From Davidsoniella eucalypti (Eukaryota > Ascomycota > Sordariomycetes > Microascales > Ceratocystidaceae), in NCBI GenBank assembly GCA_004009845.1, contig RMBW01000114.1:29215-93214 (forward strand): a stretch of 64,000 nt of DNA, given 5' to 3'. The translations under genes were made by a program, and so were the position numbers. Positions 12,847-25,889 of this stretch are shown here, piece by piece. How positions within the stretch are numbered: position 1 is the first letter of the stretch; each line of letters opens with the position of its first letter. The notes beneath the pieces are model-generated. The model searched no databases. It saw only the letters and a list, made by a program, of their open reading frames with translations, and was not told the origin of the DNA.

Positions 12847-13257
12847 AACAGCATGTCCTCTAATACCAAGCAAGCCAAGGAGAAACCAAAAACAAAACAG
12901 GAAGAAGACAAGAACCTTCGAAGCCCCGAAAAAGTGGGCGATCTGCTAGACCCGGAGAATGTAGAACTATAAAATAAGAGAAAGCCAGTATTTGATAGTA
13001 TGTATATGGCAATGGAGAACTGCATCGTTCTTGCATATGGTGGCTTGCATCACATAAATTAGCAGCACAGAATACTTGAGTGCGCAATTCGCATTTGGTG
13101 GCTTTATTATCATGTTCACATAGGCGTGTATGCATCGAGTTTAGAAGGAATATTGGATGTGTTGCTTTTTTATCGAACAATTGCCGAGTTACATGTAGGG
13201 ATGGCCATTGGTGACACGACTCCAATCTCAAATGATAGCTAAGAATCCGTGTTGTAT

Positions 13258-13340
13258 GTAGAAGGTTTTAAGGACAGGCGTGAAAGGTTTTTAAGGACAG
13301 GCGTGAAAGGCTTTAAGAATAGGCATGAAAGGTTTTAAGC
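13258..13340 (+). repeat. ~26-bp tandem repeat, about 3.5 units
   Basis: Units read GAAAGGTTTTAAGGACAGGC with small changes; the last is GAATAGGCAT-type. Confidence 0.7.
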
Positions 13341-14639
13341 TAATTATAACAAGTGCAGACTCGTTTTATGCAAGATTTCGACTGGACTAGAACCAGCACC
13401 CGCAGGCGGGAATTCAGGTGGGAATTAGACGAGATCAAGTGATATGCCTGCTTCTGTACTGTATGCAGTACAACACATTGCGTTTGAGAAAAAACAAGCG
13501 CCACCCAACAATGGCGTACGCGTGATCAACGCAGAAAACCAGCCAGCCTGAGATAGACAGGTTAGAGCTACTGGAAAGAAGGCGGCAACGGTAAGCAGGG
13601 AAATGAGACTTCTGCCTGACGATCTGCCAATGTGATTGGTGTCTGCATTTGTATTCCCCTTGGGGGTGTTCTTCGTGAAGATATCACAGCTGAAGCGGTT
13701 CGTGGCTACCAGTCTGGAATATCAACATATCTGTTGGTACGTGTTGATAGGCCGGGTGGATGTGATTCTGAGTTCTAGTGGAGCAGCACATGCAATATAA
13801 CAAACGAAAGAACTGAATAAGCTGCATGAAAACGCTCAGCAGCGTCACTGAAGCGTAAGCAGGGCTGTATTATGATCATGCCCAGCAAGATGAATCTTTT
13901 TGTTTTTTTTGTTTTTATCTTTTCTTTTTATTGCTCAAAACGCACTTATTGCGGTTTAGCTTGGCATCTCGCGGCTTGCAAAGCACGACAATGGGCAGCT
14001 TTTTTTTGTCTGTTTTCAGATTATCAAAGTACCGTGCTTCTTAGCTAGCCTTTTTCTGAATCATCGCAGCCAAGCGAAGGCCAATGAAACGAAGCAAGAA
14101 TAAGCCCATCACACGCTATGGAGGGCAGGAAAGCACATGTCGGACAAACATTGCATATTGCACACATATCAGCTCTAGTTGGGGCAAACGAAGGAAATTA
14201 CGTTGACGGTGCCATCAAAGAACCGTTCAACGAGCTAGTCGGCTGCAAGTTCTCCTGAAGCCGTTTGCTAGCGATATGACTGCTGATTGCTATGATCATG
14301 ATTACCAGTTGGACATGCTGGATTTCTTCCTTGTCTCGGCCAAGATTTCTGCAGTTTCCAATGGCAAAGTAGATGCTGTGAATATACGAATAGACGGGTG
14401 CTTGCAAAGTTGTCTGGACTGTGAAAATACGGTGGCTGACTGGCCAGTATGCCACTAATATGCAAAATAAAAAAGAGATCAGCTAGCACAGAACGCAAGC
14501 GAATGCTACGCTATCCTTTTTTCTATGCTTTCCAGCACGTAGAAAAAGCACTGGACAACGCAAAAGAGAGTTTCAGCGCCATCACTATCCAAGCTGCAGA
14601 TGCTAGCCAAGGTCTCCTCGATTAGCTGAGTTGTACAAA

Positions 14640-15043
14640 GAGACAGCACTAGGGTTTACGAGCTTCCCACGATAGCAGGCAAATGATATGATAGGCATGA
14701 GGGGGACAAGGAGACAACACTAGGGTTTACGAGCTTCCCATAATAGAAAGTAAACGATACGGTAGGCACGAGGAAACAGCACTAGGGTTTACGAGATCCC
14801 CACGATACAAGGCAAACGATACGATAGGCACGAGGGACAAGGAGATAGCACTAGGGTTTACAAGCTTCCTACGATAGAAGAAACGATACGATAGGCACGA
14901 GGGACAAAGAGACAGCACTAGGGTTTACGAGCTTCCCACAATAGAAGAAACGATACGATAGGAGGGACAAGGAGACAGCACTAGGGTTTATGAGCTTCCC
15001 ACGATACAAGGCAAACGATACGATAGGCACGAGGGACAAGGAG
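14640..15043 (+). repeat. Minisatellite, six ~62-72-bp units
   Basis: Each unit contains CACTAGGGTTTACGAGCTTC, then CCACGATA, then AAACGATACGATAGGCACGA and GGGACAAGG(A). Copies start near 14644, 14713, 14776, 14846, 14914 and 14975. Indels occur at AGGC/AAG and in the GGCACGAGGGAC block. TAGGGTTTA occurs once per unit but is not a telomere array. Confidence 0.85.
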
Positions 15044-15693
15044 CTGGAACTTGGACTTACATAGCCATCCTAGCCAAGCCAGGTCCGTTCCGCTATTTGA
15101 CGGCACTTCCATAAGATTTTTTGATATGGCGAAATTTATTTCCCTGCCCTAGGCTAAAAACAAGACGAACAAGAGACGATGCGACAACAAACCTGTTTAG
15201 GTCGCTGGCTTGATTTTTCTCTTTTTGTCTCCCCCGTAAGAAAAAGCCCGAACTGCTAGCCTGAGTGATCGGCACAGCCTAAAACAAACTGAAGAAGTCG
15301 ACGCTTATCTTGCGTTCAGGTCACAATACGTCGGATGCAAAAAAAAAAGTCCACATAACAAGACTAGCCGGCGATCTTTCTTAAGATGAATATATCCGTT
15401 CTTGCTTGTTTGATCCGTGAAGGGGGCTGCTCATCACGCCCTGCTTATCCCTCTATCACGCTTCTCTTCTGATGTTTTCTTTTTCTTCTGGGATAGCAAA
15501 GGAAGTCCAGGCAAAAGCTGGGTCCTTGTGATTAGTCTTTCTGGAGCTACGTGACGAGAGTTGGTAGATGGTGGAATAGATGGCAATATTCCGGCTTACG
15601 GGCCCAGTGAAGGCCACCATACGCTAAGATTACTCGAGAAATAGCAGTAGACTAAAAGGTCGCCGAGTGTAATTGTGATTATCGAGTAGAAAA

Positions 15694-15703
15694 TATATAA
15701 AGG
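15694..15703 (+). promoter_or_regulatory. TATA box of the 15.9-kb gene
   Basis: TATATAAAGG lies 227-236 bp upstream of the ATG at 15930. A pyrimidine-rich leader (CTCTATCCCCCCCCC) follows at ~15830. Confidence 0.55.
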
Positions 15704-15929
15704 CAGCACAGTTTCCAGTGCTGACGATCTTGTCCATCTTCCTCCAGTAGAAACGCACTCGTATGTTCTCAGAAAGCCCATATCTAGCACATATCGAAAG
15801 CCTTCCATCATCGTGAGATCCGCTCCCTCTATCCTCTATCCCCCCCCCCTTCCACAAAGGCAGCAGCCTGTTACCTACTACACGTCTCGTGACAGTCCAG
15901 TTTCCTCTGCTTCGACAAGGCCCGCTACG

Positions 15930-18900
15930 ATGTACGCCACACAGGCTCCTGCTCCGCTTGCAGCCCAGCATGCCCAAGTTCGTTTGCGCAGAAGATGGAG
16001 TCTGCGAGGACATGGTCGGGCTGCCGTTGGAAGCACCCATGGTGCCATTGTACAGGACTTGACCAGGCGTTTGAACGCTGCTATTCAGTCGTTTTCAGCG
16101 CCTGTGCTCGACGAAAGCCTCGAACTGGGCTTTGAGGATGCCGTGCCGCCCAAAGACGTCCTGGGAGCTGGCCACAGCGTGATGACTGGACCTAGCCATG
16201 GCAAGTATTGAAGCGGCTGCTTGCACTTGATGTATCATGTCCCCGAGACTATATCATCTCTAATCATCGTCTTTGTTCTTGCTTCTAGACACTCATCAGG
16301 CGGTGAACCCGTCTGCTCTTGCTTGTGCTACTACACTGCTCGTCAATCCTGGTAAGTTCTACGCATCAGTTCTCATCTATCATGCCCACACACCCTGGCT
16401 ATCGAGGGTTTTGGTATCCGACGCTCGGTGGCCTATATCCACGCCCCCGTCCAGGCTTGAACTGGTGTCGACTATAGCATCTACACGGCAGAGAACGAAA
16501 GGCAAGGAGCAGTGCCAGAAGAGTAGAGTCGAGATTCCAGGCCTTCTTTGGCTGTTGATGGACGAAATCTAGTCGTCATCGGGTCGTTCCTAGCTAACAC
16601 TATCCTGCTCTTGTCTATAAAAGCCCCGACTCCAGCCATTGAAACTGGCGACTCTCCGTCAATCGATCCCACCCGTCCTTGCTCCTCCCAGACAACTCGA
16701 CATCTTTCAACTCAGAACTCGCCAGAATCTCCAATGGCTCCGGTCTCTCCTTTCGACTTCGACTTTAGCCTGCCTGAGACTATGGCCCAGGATCCTGTAA
16801 GTCGAACACCCGGCCATATACGGACCCTCGATGGCAGGTATCAAAAACCTAACACTTGCTGTGCTCGATGTAGCTTGATCGGTTTGCTGGCCTACCAGAA
16901 ACGATGTGTAATCCAAATCCCAATCCCAATCCCAATCAAGCCCCCCCTCCCCCTGTACGTCTATTTTACAGTGATGACCATCTCCCCATTCACGGCCTGC
17001 CGTTAGTCCCGTACCCATACGAGCCCAACCATGACCCTTTCTGGCCGCCCCAAAAGGCAGATCAAGAAGATCTGCAGCCATCTAGTTTGTTCACAGGCCA
17101 TGTTCTGTTCCAACAGAATAAAGACGCTTACGTCGAAGCGCTGTTCGCCCTTTCAAACCCGGATGAGTGGGCAGAGATTAGCCAGAGTTCTTGGTACAAG
17201 CGTTGCAAGCTGGATAGCTCTGTGCGGGAACCCCGTGGAGAATGCAGTAGTTCTCAGCCATGCCCTGACACGCAGCCTAGAGATGTCCCATCCCCTATGG
17301 ACTTTGAGCTGGCAGTGCCTGTAACCTTCCCGTCATCCTCTGAAAACAACGTGCCCCCTGCTACCACTTGCACACTACCCTCCCAAGCACCCCCATATCG
17401 CTCTGATAGCCAGACAGCCGACAGTGCTCCTCTTCCTGGACTGGCTCTCTGTGCAGACGAGATTCCGATATTTCTGAGATCTCCCCCAGACAGTCCATCT
17501 TTCGCGGGCCCTAGCCATGCCAGAATCTTCGGCAAAAACGTATATCGTAGTATCAGCTGGTCAACTGGCTCCCGACAGGACATTGCACTTCCATGCCCTA
17601 TTCCTACCCATGCCTCACTGGGCACTCAGCCCGTATCTCTCAAGAGCCTGCAGGAGATGCTGGACAAGGCCCATCACAAGATAGCAAGCTCGAGTTTATC
17701 TGCATCCCGTCTCTCGCCGCTCTCAAGGGTCACTCTCGCTACAGACGCAGACTTGGGGCTGGATGAAGAAGCACTGCTTAGAGACCTGAACCGCGATCTG
17801 CCCCAGACCGTCATCGTGAACGTGGATTTGACCATGCTTCTCCTCCAGCGGCGCACCTTCCGCCGAGCTGTCCTAGAAGTGCTATGGACAGAGTTTATGG
17901 AAGTGCACGCAACGCCATGCCTTGCAGACTATCGTGAACAGTTGTGCCAGATCGCGGGAGCGAGACTCGGAGATGTGAACTTTGGCACCGGAAGATCCAA
18001 GACGCCAGCTGCCGATTGGGACTTGTCGTCTGACGATGGCACGTCTGCTGGGCCGAAGCCGAGGCCTACGCTGCAAGATATTGGCTGGTTTCCGAGAGCA
18101 CCTCCCAGTGGAGCTTTGCGTAACCTTGGCGCCACGAGCCCTCCTCTGCTGACGGCCATGAAGCTCGACCAGATGCGCTGCTTGCGCCAGGCGTGGCCAC
18201 TGTTTGCATCGCTATATCACCAGCGCACGCCGCAGTACGCCGAGGAGTTTGTGCGCGACGCTCTGGAGACGTATCGAGGCAGATCCGCCTGCCTGTTTCT
18301 GGCTCGGGCTATGGGCGGCCAGCGTGTGCCTAGGCCGCTGGATGTGATTCGCCGCAACCGGCTCTGGGAGCCTCCAAGCCCCCTGTCTTCTGCGTCTTTT
18401 CCCATGGCAGAGCCTTTGCACAGCATTTCCGCGTCGACAGAGTTCGGCTTTCTGCATGGCTACGATACGGCGTCCTACCCCAGCCTCGAAAACGAGCCAA
18501 TGAACGGCCTGGCAAGCGAGTTTCTGCTCCCTGCAGCTTCTTTCGATGCTTCTCCCGTCTTCTCTGGCAACTCCCATGTTGCGCCGGGCGTCTATGGCGG
18601 TGAGTATCCCATATATCTACAGCACCTGTGCAGCCCTCCAGCAAGCCGTCTTTTGATACTTAGCCACTAACCATCTGGCAATGACAGACTACCCAGGCAG
18701 ATATCTGTACCAGCGCGGGGCGTGGAATAGGCCAAAGTGCCGACTCGCCCGCGCTTCGGCCAACGAATATGCGAGAGAACAACTGACCAGACGCCGCCGT
18801 TGCCAGAAGCGGGCTCTCCGTGACCGCCAACACTGGGCTGACCTGGCGTCTTGCTATGGCCTGCACGGCATCGGCCAGTCCCCAAAGGTACGTTTTGACT

Positions 18901-19504
18901 CTTTGTATAGCAGCTTGGATCAACGGAGACGCAGAGAGAAGACTGGATTCGTGCAAATCGAAGCAAACCAACGAAAACAGCAGCCCACAAACAAACGGCA
19001 AGATCGCTAACACCTGTGTTTTTCTCTTCTGCGACTCTAGGCCGGAATTACAGAGCAGCTCCCTCTGCCCACGACCTTTGCGCCGTTTCAGCCTGCCTAC
19101 AGCTATGCTGGTACGTGTTGGCCCAGCTCCTACGGCAGCCAGCCAGCCAGCCACCACTCGCTATATCCGGCTAACACTTCTCCTCTAGTCACCGACGCCC
19201 AGCTTGCCGGTCTTTTTCCACAGCCAGCAGACACTGTCACAGACGACCCCTCTTTCTGGCCAGCAGCAGCAGCGTTCTGTCCCGCTGCTTGTGCGTCTGC
19301 CTCCTCTGATACTCTTCGCAGCGCCACCGTGGACTTTGTAACACCAGGCTTTGCCATGGCGGCCCAACAGCTCAACAGCGGCCACTATGCCTCAAATCTC
19401 CCCCAGGGCGTCTCTTTGTCTGCCATGGCGGGTCTGCTTCCCCCGTCTCCCCTCGCCCTGCCTCCTCCGCTGCTAGACGTGTCTCGCCAGCAGCAACAGC
19501 AGCA

Positions 19505-19535
<31 letters not shown>

Positions 19536-19796
19536 GGATACTTCAGTGTTCCCGCAGCGTACGGTGCTGGCTCTGGCGTATCACAGGGCTCGCAATCGCT
19601 GCACGCTGCCGTCCGAAGCGCCCTGAACGATGGCTTCTACAGCGACGAAATGGCACGCACAGCATACACGGCGCTGACCGGTCCTCTAGGCGATGCGTGT
19701 ATGGTGCTGGGAAATGCCTCTGATCCTGGTTTTCCAGCGGAAGCATACATGCCGCCCGCCTCCACTGCTGGCTACAGCCAAGACAACCCTCTGTAG
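15930..19796 (+). CDS. Unrecognised 1036-aa protein with polyQ tract, seven exons
   Basis: Exons 15930-16200, 16289-16351, 16624-16796, 16874-18599, 18688-18887, 19041-19110 and 19189-19796 join in perfect frame to 1036 codons plus stop, so six introns are well supported. The first intron has a GC donor (GCAAGT) and normal AG acceptor; the second is unusually long (272 bp). The protein is largely low complexity. Visible features: a basic N-terminus (RLRRRWSLRGHGR), a repeated Asn-Pro stretch encoded by CCAATC repeats at 16909-16940, a central region rich in Pro/Ser, a denser block near residues 440-600 (for example NVDLTMLLLQRRTFRRAVLE), a basic cluster RRRRCQKRALRDRQ in exon 5, and about 17 Gln in the last exon (19488-19535). 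No domain or signal peptide is recognised. A nuclear regulator would fit, but that is inference only. Confidence 0.8.
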
Positions 19797-20365
19797 ACAC
19801 CTCGTGCCACAAGGCCCTTTGGCAGTATAGCGTGCCCGAAGCAGGATACTCTGCTGCATGGGGCACTACAGGAGCCTATAGCCACTCAGGTTCAGAGAAC
19901 CCTTCTGGCAATGATGGGGAGGGGTGCTTATCTGCAGCGTATTGACTATGGCCGAGTTGGAAATGGCTGGAAATATATAGCCCGGTGCTTCCCCCGTCTT
20001 TCCTTCACGACTCTCGTATCCCACTGCCCTTCACAACCCATTTTCTGTACTGTCTACTGCCACACGCATTTTCGTATTAAATTGAATAAATATACTACTA
20101 CTACTACTCTATCGTCTCTTGATTCGTTGCAGCCGCCCTGCCCGTTTGCTGCTCTTTTGTGCTGCTTTTGTCTTGCTCTATCTCACTGCTATCCCCCCCT
20201 TCCCTTTGCTGAAGAGCTCTGTAACTTTGTGACTTTCTTTTCATTTTCGTTTTCCTCCTCTTGTTTGTCCACCGTTTTTTATTGTTTGCATCTCCTTTTG
20301 CTATTAATATCTGCTGCACAAAGGCGTCACACAAACAAACACTAAAATAACGATTAACTAAACAT

Positions 20366-20445
20366 GTAAGTATTCGATCAATGTCTTCTTTTTCTTTCTT
20401 CCTTGCACTATCTGACTAACTCTAACCCCCCCCCCCCACTTACAG
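20366..20445 (+). other. Probable 5'-UTR intron of the zinc-finger gene
   Basis: GTAAGT at 20366, two CTAAC-type branch sites (20415-20425), a C tract and ACAG ending 20445. It lies ~225 bp upstream of the ATG at 20670, with no long reading frame on either side. Confidence 0.5.
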
Positions 20446-20669
20446 CAACAGTCAATCTCTATAAGTTGGGCTACCCTCCCACAGCATTTTTCCCATTTTT
20501 CGTCCTTTGCATCTCACCGGCCGCAACTATTCTTTGTTGAAGCCAACTAGAGCCTAGCCTCAGTACCCTCCTCGCTCTTCACTATTTTATTCAAAGCCAG
20601 TCCAAGTTCCCTCTTCCGTTTCTGTCCTCGCTCTCTGCTCTCTGCTCTCTATCCCTTCTTCTCGCCATC

Positions 20670-23055
20670 ATGCGTGATATTGCCATCCCAACTCAAAAGT
20701 ACGAGTCTTCTGGATCTAGTCACCTGGGCACTCTACCGCCCATTCCGGGTAAGTAACACCTTCCGTTGTATCTCCTGACCTTATGCCTGTCTAAGACATC
20801 GTTGACGCTAACTACTGTCTCTTGTATACAATAAAACAGAACTGTCAGACTCAGAATCTGACATTGCCAGCATTGCTTCCAACGAGTCAGACCCTATCAA
20901 CCCCCAGACTCCCCAATACGGGATGCCTCAGCCAGCTTTGCCCTTCGCCGAGGCGCTGCACGGTGATGTCTCGTCCGATGACGCTGGCTCTGGTGTCGTG
21001 ATGGCCTCTGATGTCTCGGAGTATGCTTCCAGCGTTGATCCTGCCGATGAGAACCCGCAAGCACCTGCCGCCCGTGGACTTGCCTTGACGGAGCAGCTCG
21101 CGGCTGCAGAGGTCCAATCTGACAGCACCCGCACTGCCTCGGATATGTCCAGCAAGTCCTCGACCACCTCGGAGGTTTCCTGTGAGACCAACCTCACAGA
21201 GGACCTTAATATGGCTGGCCTCAACCTGGAACAGCCTCCGGCCGCTCCTCCTGCCGCCCCGGCTCAAGCACTGCAGTCCAGCACTGGTGACTTGGCCCAG
21301 CTCGGTACCTTTGGAGCCGCTGGTGGGAGCAGCCATGTCGCTGTTTCCAGAGCCAATACCGCCGTGTCTCGGGAAGACGTGGCCATGAACTACCCCAAGC
21401 GCAGCCTGAACTGTGATGGCGCACGCCGTCGCCGCGGCAATGGGAACACCCCCTACTCGGCCTCTGGAGCTCCGTATACCCTAGACGAAGCCCGCGGCGA
21501 GCGCGCTCGACGCTCTGCCCTGCGCAAGATCAAGTTCCGCCATCGGTACGACGAAGAGGCCTTTGGCGAATCTGCCCAGATCGCCCAAGAGCAGCGCCGC
21601 AAGGACTTCGCGGAGGCTAAGCAGCCGAGCAAGTCTGTCAAGGCCTGGCAAGACGCGGAGTGGTATATTCCGTGTGGCCACTGTGGACGCGAGTTCCTCA
21701 CCCAAGACGACGTCGATGTTCATGTGGAGAAGACGCATATCCCGCTGCACAACGCTCTCAAGTTGCAGCAGATGAAGCAGAACCAGCTGCAGCCACAGCC
21801 AATCGATATCGCTGTGTTCCAGATGGGCCGTGGTGATGAAGATGAAGCTGGAGACGACGATGACGATGAAGATGAAAAAGCTCGGGCTGCGGCCAATGCA
21901 GCTCGTCAGAAGTCTATGGGCAATGCCATGGGATTCATCAAGGGCAAGCCTCCGAGCAGAAAGAAGCTGAGCCAGGGAAAGTTTGCCTCTTCGTCGCTTT
22001 TTGCCTCTTGCTCCAAGACAAGCCTGCCCACTCCGGCCCTTTTTCCGCGCAGAGCTGCCTCTGAGAATGACGACGCGTCTTCGATCTCGTCCTACTCGTC
22101 TTCCATCTCGTCTTCTGATTCTGGATCTGGGTCCGAATCGGCCGCTGCTCCTCCTCTAGTCCGCCCGTCACTATACAACAACACCTATTATGCGTCGGCT
22201 GCTAGGAGAGTTGCCGCTCCGGCCCCGGCTCCCGCGACTATTGCCTACTCGCCCTTGGCCTTTGGCGGAATCGATCCGCTGCAGCGCAAGATTGCGGCTT
22301 CGATTCCCGGAACTGAAGTTGCGCCTCAGGAAGACTACATTGCCATGATCGAAGCCGAGCGCAAGGCCAACGAAAAGAAGACGAAGAAGAAGTCCAAGAA
22401 GTCCAAGAAGTCCAAGCCTGCGGATCCCAAGGGCAAGCAGCGCGAGACTGGCGATGGCACTGATTCGTCGTCTGAAGACGAAGACGAAGACGAAGACGAG
22501 AATGCAGGTGACCGCTTCCGCTTCGGCCGGCGCGAGGACGACGATGGCGACTACAGCCCCCCGGGCGAAGGCGGCAACTTCTTCTCTCCCCCCGAAGAGG
22601 AAGACCCCGACATGGCCGGCTTTGGCCGCCGGGGCAATGGAGGCGGTGGCGATGGCTCTGCCGGCGGCGCTGGCGCTGCGGCTCCCGCTCCGGTTTGCTG
22701 GGCCATCGGCTCTCTCGGCAATATATTTGTCGGCATTGGGTCGTTCAGTGAGCCGGCCATCTACGGGTCTGCCGTGCCGTATAGACACTCTGTCTGCCTC
22801 CCCGCCATCACCGAATCTTGCTCGTCTTTAGCCGCCCCTACGCATATTACAGATGTAGAGGATACTCTGTTCTCCGGGGTCCGCGAAGTCCTCAACTTCT
22901 GCCACGCCAAAAACATGGGCGTGGAGTACCGCGTCAACACGGATCTTGACATTGGTCATCTTGGTGCCCTTCACGCTAATGATAGCCAGGACGATGTCCT
23001 GTACTGGGAGTCTATCTGCCAGACTTCCTTCCATCAGGGTCCTGCCCGCCAGTGA
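20670..23055 (+). CDS. C2H2 zinc-finger protein with acidic and Ser/Lys-rich disorder
   Basis: Two exons (20670-20748 and 20840-23055, phase-1 intron) give 764 aa starting MRDIAIPTQKYESSG. A single canonical C2H2 finger (C-X2-C-X12-H-X4-H; CGHCGREFLTQDDV begins near residue 304) is preceded by a conserved-looking basic block (ALRKIKFRHRYDEEAFGESA). After the finger come acidic runs (DDDDDEDEK, SSEDEDEDEDEN), Ser runs and a Lys-rich segment (KKTKKKSKKSKKSKPADPKG) that could be a nuclear localisation signal. The last ~100 residues look folded again (CWAIGSLGNIFVGIGSF). One finger alone rarely gives DNA specificity, so RNA or protein binding is equally possible. Family not recognised. Confidence 0.85.
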
Positions 23056-23901
23056 TCTGCGGCTATGGTCTTGGCGGCATTATATCTGCCATCTCTCTTG
23101 GGGACTTTTGCTCTTTTCGATGTTCTGCTCGATTGTGTTGTTTTGGTTTTCTTTTTCTTCCTTCATCTTCTTCTTTTGTCATGACTTGATTATCTATGTT
23201 TCCTTCTATAAAAGATGTTAAAAAAAACTGTTTGATTTCTTTTCTATTTGCTTCTCATAACCACCCTCTTCCTTTCCTCTTAGTTTCTTTCCTCTTAGTT
23301 TAGCTTCAACTAGTCCAGTTTAGTTCAGTTTAGTTCAGTTTAGTTCAATGTGCTGTTTTTATTTGTCGAGTTGCTCAAAGAAATTGCGACCTTTCGTAGC
23401 TTTCTCCATGTTTAGTTTGTACCTACAAGTGCTCTCAACAATCACAGCAGAATCACAACAGGTTTGCCTTAGACGCTGTGCTACCAACATTGTAGAATCG
23501 GAGAACCTGTCCCGTAATGCAACCATGGAAACAAAGAGACAACATAGTCACTGCCTCACCGGAACTTCTTTGCTGCCTTGGTACCATGTCCCAGATAGAC
23601 CACGGGATTCCAAGGACAAGTTCATCGGGCTGTTCTAGGTTCCTTCGTTTTAGTTGTCTGTTATACTGTCAAAGGTTGTGCTACTACGACACAAATAACG
23701 ATCACTTTATGTATACACCCCCCATCATAAGACAGATGATAGATGATAGCCGCTGCTTCGGCAGGCAGAATTAATGATTCAAAAAGACATCACATCTGGA
23801 GTGGCATAAATCTACTCCACGGAACACAAAACATGTAGATGCTATCACTAGTAATGCCGTTTGCCCTCTGTCATTCCTCCGTGCTCCGTACTCCCTATAA
23901 A
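23056..23901. other. Convergent intergenic region
   Basis: 3' flanks of two converging genes. It contains a T-rich tract at 23140-23250 and short TTTAGTTCAG tandem repeats at 23310-23346. No gene seen. Confidence 0.55.
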
Positions 23902-25398
23902 TCAATCATCCATATCGTCTTTACCCATATCCCAGTCGCGCTTTTCTCCCAGTTTTTTCCATGTCACACTAGCCACATCTGCCTCTTCCTGCTGCAGCAT
24001 CCGATCGCCGTGCTTTAGTGCTGTTGCATGTTGGATTTTGGTCTTTTGCCTCTCGCGGAACATGTCGACTGTTTGTAACCAAATGTCGTTGCTTTTGTCA
24101 CCTGCCTTGTTGATGACAGTAGGAGCTGTTTTGATGTTTGAGTGACGCTCTGTCATAGTCGATGTTGCACTACCACCGTTGGGCCTGTTACCTCCCAACG
24201 TGTCCGTACGCGGGTTGTAGTCAACGGAAAAACGTTGATCGATACCGGAAAAGACGGAACTTGTTCCACGCCCACGAGGTTGAGTCAGGTGCGTTGCAAC
24301 TGAAGCTGGTTTCGGTCCATAGTCGCCACTTTCGCTATGCTCTGATTCTGATTCATGTCGGTGATGTCTGCTACTATGAGATTCATGTCGGTGATGTCTA
24401 CTACTATGAGATTTTCGTCTGTCGTTTTGGCGAGAAGAAGAAGAATGGTAGCTTTTTGTTGAAGCTCTACTAAGCCTTTTTGAGACATGTGACGGGGAGC
24501 GTGACCGTGAGCGTGACCGTGACCGTGTGCGTGTGCGTGTGTGTGAACGGTGTGATCGTTCTCTCGCTGAATGCGATTTTCTCGATCGTGGTTCTGGAGA
24601 TCTTGAACGCCTTGACGCACTTAAATCCGGTGATGTAATCCGGCGACTATTATGAGATCTCGAATGACGAGACGATTTGTGCGGTGAGCGCCTGTCTCGA
24701 TCTCGAGAAGAAGACCTCTGCCGTTTTCTGGACTTGGAACTCTCCTTTTCGTCATCGCTATATCGCCTATCCCGTGTTCTTCGTGATCTTTCATCTCGTG
24801 TTGTCGAACTTTGTTGATGGCGCGTTTCTGTGCGAGATTTGCTAGAGTCGTGCTTCGTTTCCGATCGCTGACTGTTGTGACTGGACGTTGGGCCAGACTT
24901 TTCCGACCGTTCCCTAGGCTCTAGTAGATCTTTGCTTGGTCTCGATGAATGGTCTGATTTATGACCTTTGAGAATGGCATTGATTTCTCCAAACTGGCGC
25001 TTCGAGACGTCGCGAGGATGGGCATTCAAGCGTCGCTGGCGCTCTGCAACGGGTGTCTCGAGCTTATTTAATCGTGCTTTAGATTCGGCAGCCTCCTTCG
25101 CTAGTAAAGCAGCATTATGAGAGTCAGTCGCCTTGATGATGTTTCGAAGAAATCTGGTATTCGGCTTCGGCTTCGGCTGCGAAGAAAGCCTATGTCGTGA
25201 ACAAGACATGCGTTGTTAGTCAAAGAACTGTTTTCGCAGACTACAGCATCAACAGGGTACCAGCACTAACGATTTCTGGGGCTTCAAGGCATCGAGGCCC
25301 CGAGCGGAATAGCGCAGCGCATAATCGGCGGCATCTTGCGTCAGAAGATTGGCAACATAGTCATCGGTGATGAGCTCATGTTGTCCCGGCTGCGCCAT
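23902..25398 (-). CDS. Arg/Ser-rich (RS-domain) protein, probable pre-mRNA splicing role
   Basis: Two exons (25398-25271 and 25189-23902; GTTAGT donor, ATAG acceptor) give 471 aa beginning MAQPGQHELITDDYVANLL. The conserved part is residues ~1-130: a helical N-terminus with DAADYALRYSARGL, then PNTRFLRNIIKATDSHNAAL and AKEAAESKARL. This is the core I associate with fungal proteins annotated as pre-mRNA-splicing factor 38B-like; that name comes from memory of the family and is not verified. Residues ~150-340 are an RS domain with RSRSRSRSRSPSH and many SR/RS/RD dipeptides, typical of splicing factors. The C-terminus has WLQTVDMFRERQKTKIQHAT and an acidic end (WDMGKDDMDD). The gene is divergent from Sos7 with ~490 bp between them. 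Confidence 0.85.
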
Positions 25399-25889
25399 GG
25401 TCTAAAAAACAAGGCTAGATTATACAGCGCAAGATCGATAACAAGGATGAACGGGAAGATCCCTAAATAGAGAAAGAATAGCTGATTGATGCTGATATGA
25501 GTAGGTGAAAATATAACCTGGTAAGGACGTCACAACGGTAATTATTTCGACGGATAAACTTTGGTATGAAAACAAAAAATAACAGTGATGTCAGAAATCA
25601 TGTATCATGTAGCTAAATTGAAAATGACCTTAGTCCTAAAGTCCTAAAGTCCTCAAAGCCGCCTAGCTTACCTGGGGGGCAGTCGCGCGATAAGATAAGC
25701 GCCACCTGCCGTTTCCAGGCGAAAGTAAACATCCAGATCAACCCTCGACCGCAATTGCCACAGATTGCGCGACAATCAACTCGAAACAACACCAAATCTC
25801 AATTCTCACGGGATTCAAATTTCCGCCACAAACACCCTATATAACCCTAATTGCCTGCATATCACAACCATAATCAACCATAATCAACT
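25399..25889. promoter_or_regulatory. Shared divergent promoter region
   Basis: The 491 bp between two divergent ATGs must carry both promoters. It includes three GTCCTAAA-type repeats at 25634-25660 and a GGGTTAGGG-free, GC-richer core at 25670-25760. No TATA box is obvious on either side except TATATAACCC at 25840. Confidence 0.4.

Larger units (their letters stand above)
8810..15693. other. Long gene-poor region with LINE fragments and minisatellites
   Basis: Nearly 7 kb in which no frame has recognisable protein content; the longest are about 100 codons. The first several hundred bases are the 5' flank of the RING gene. Repeats and retroelement fragments are listed separately. I saw no tRNA- or rRNA-like sequence. 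Confidence 0.55.

Noticed and set aside
14640..15043. Possible CRISPR array or internal telomere
   Set aside because: Units are wholly repeated with no unique spacers, the genome is eukaryotic, and the TAGGGTTTA motif is not in tandem.
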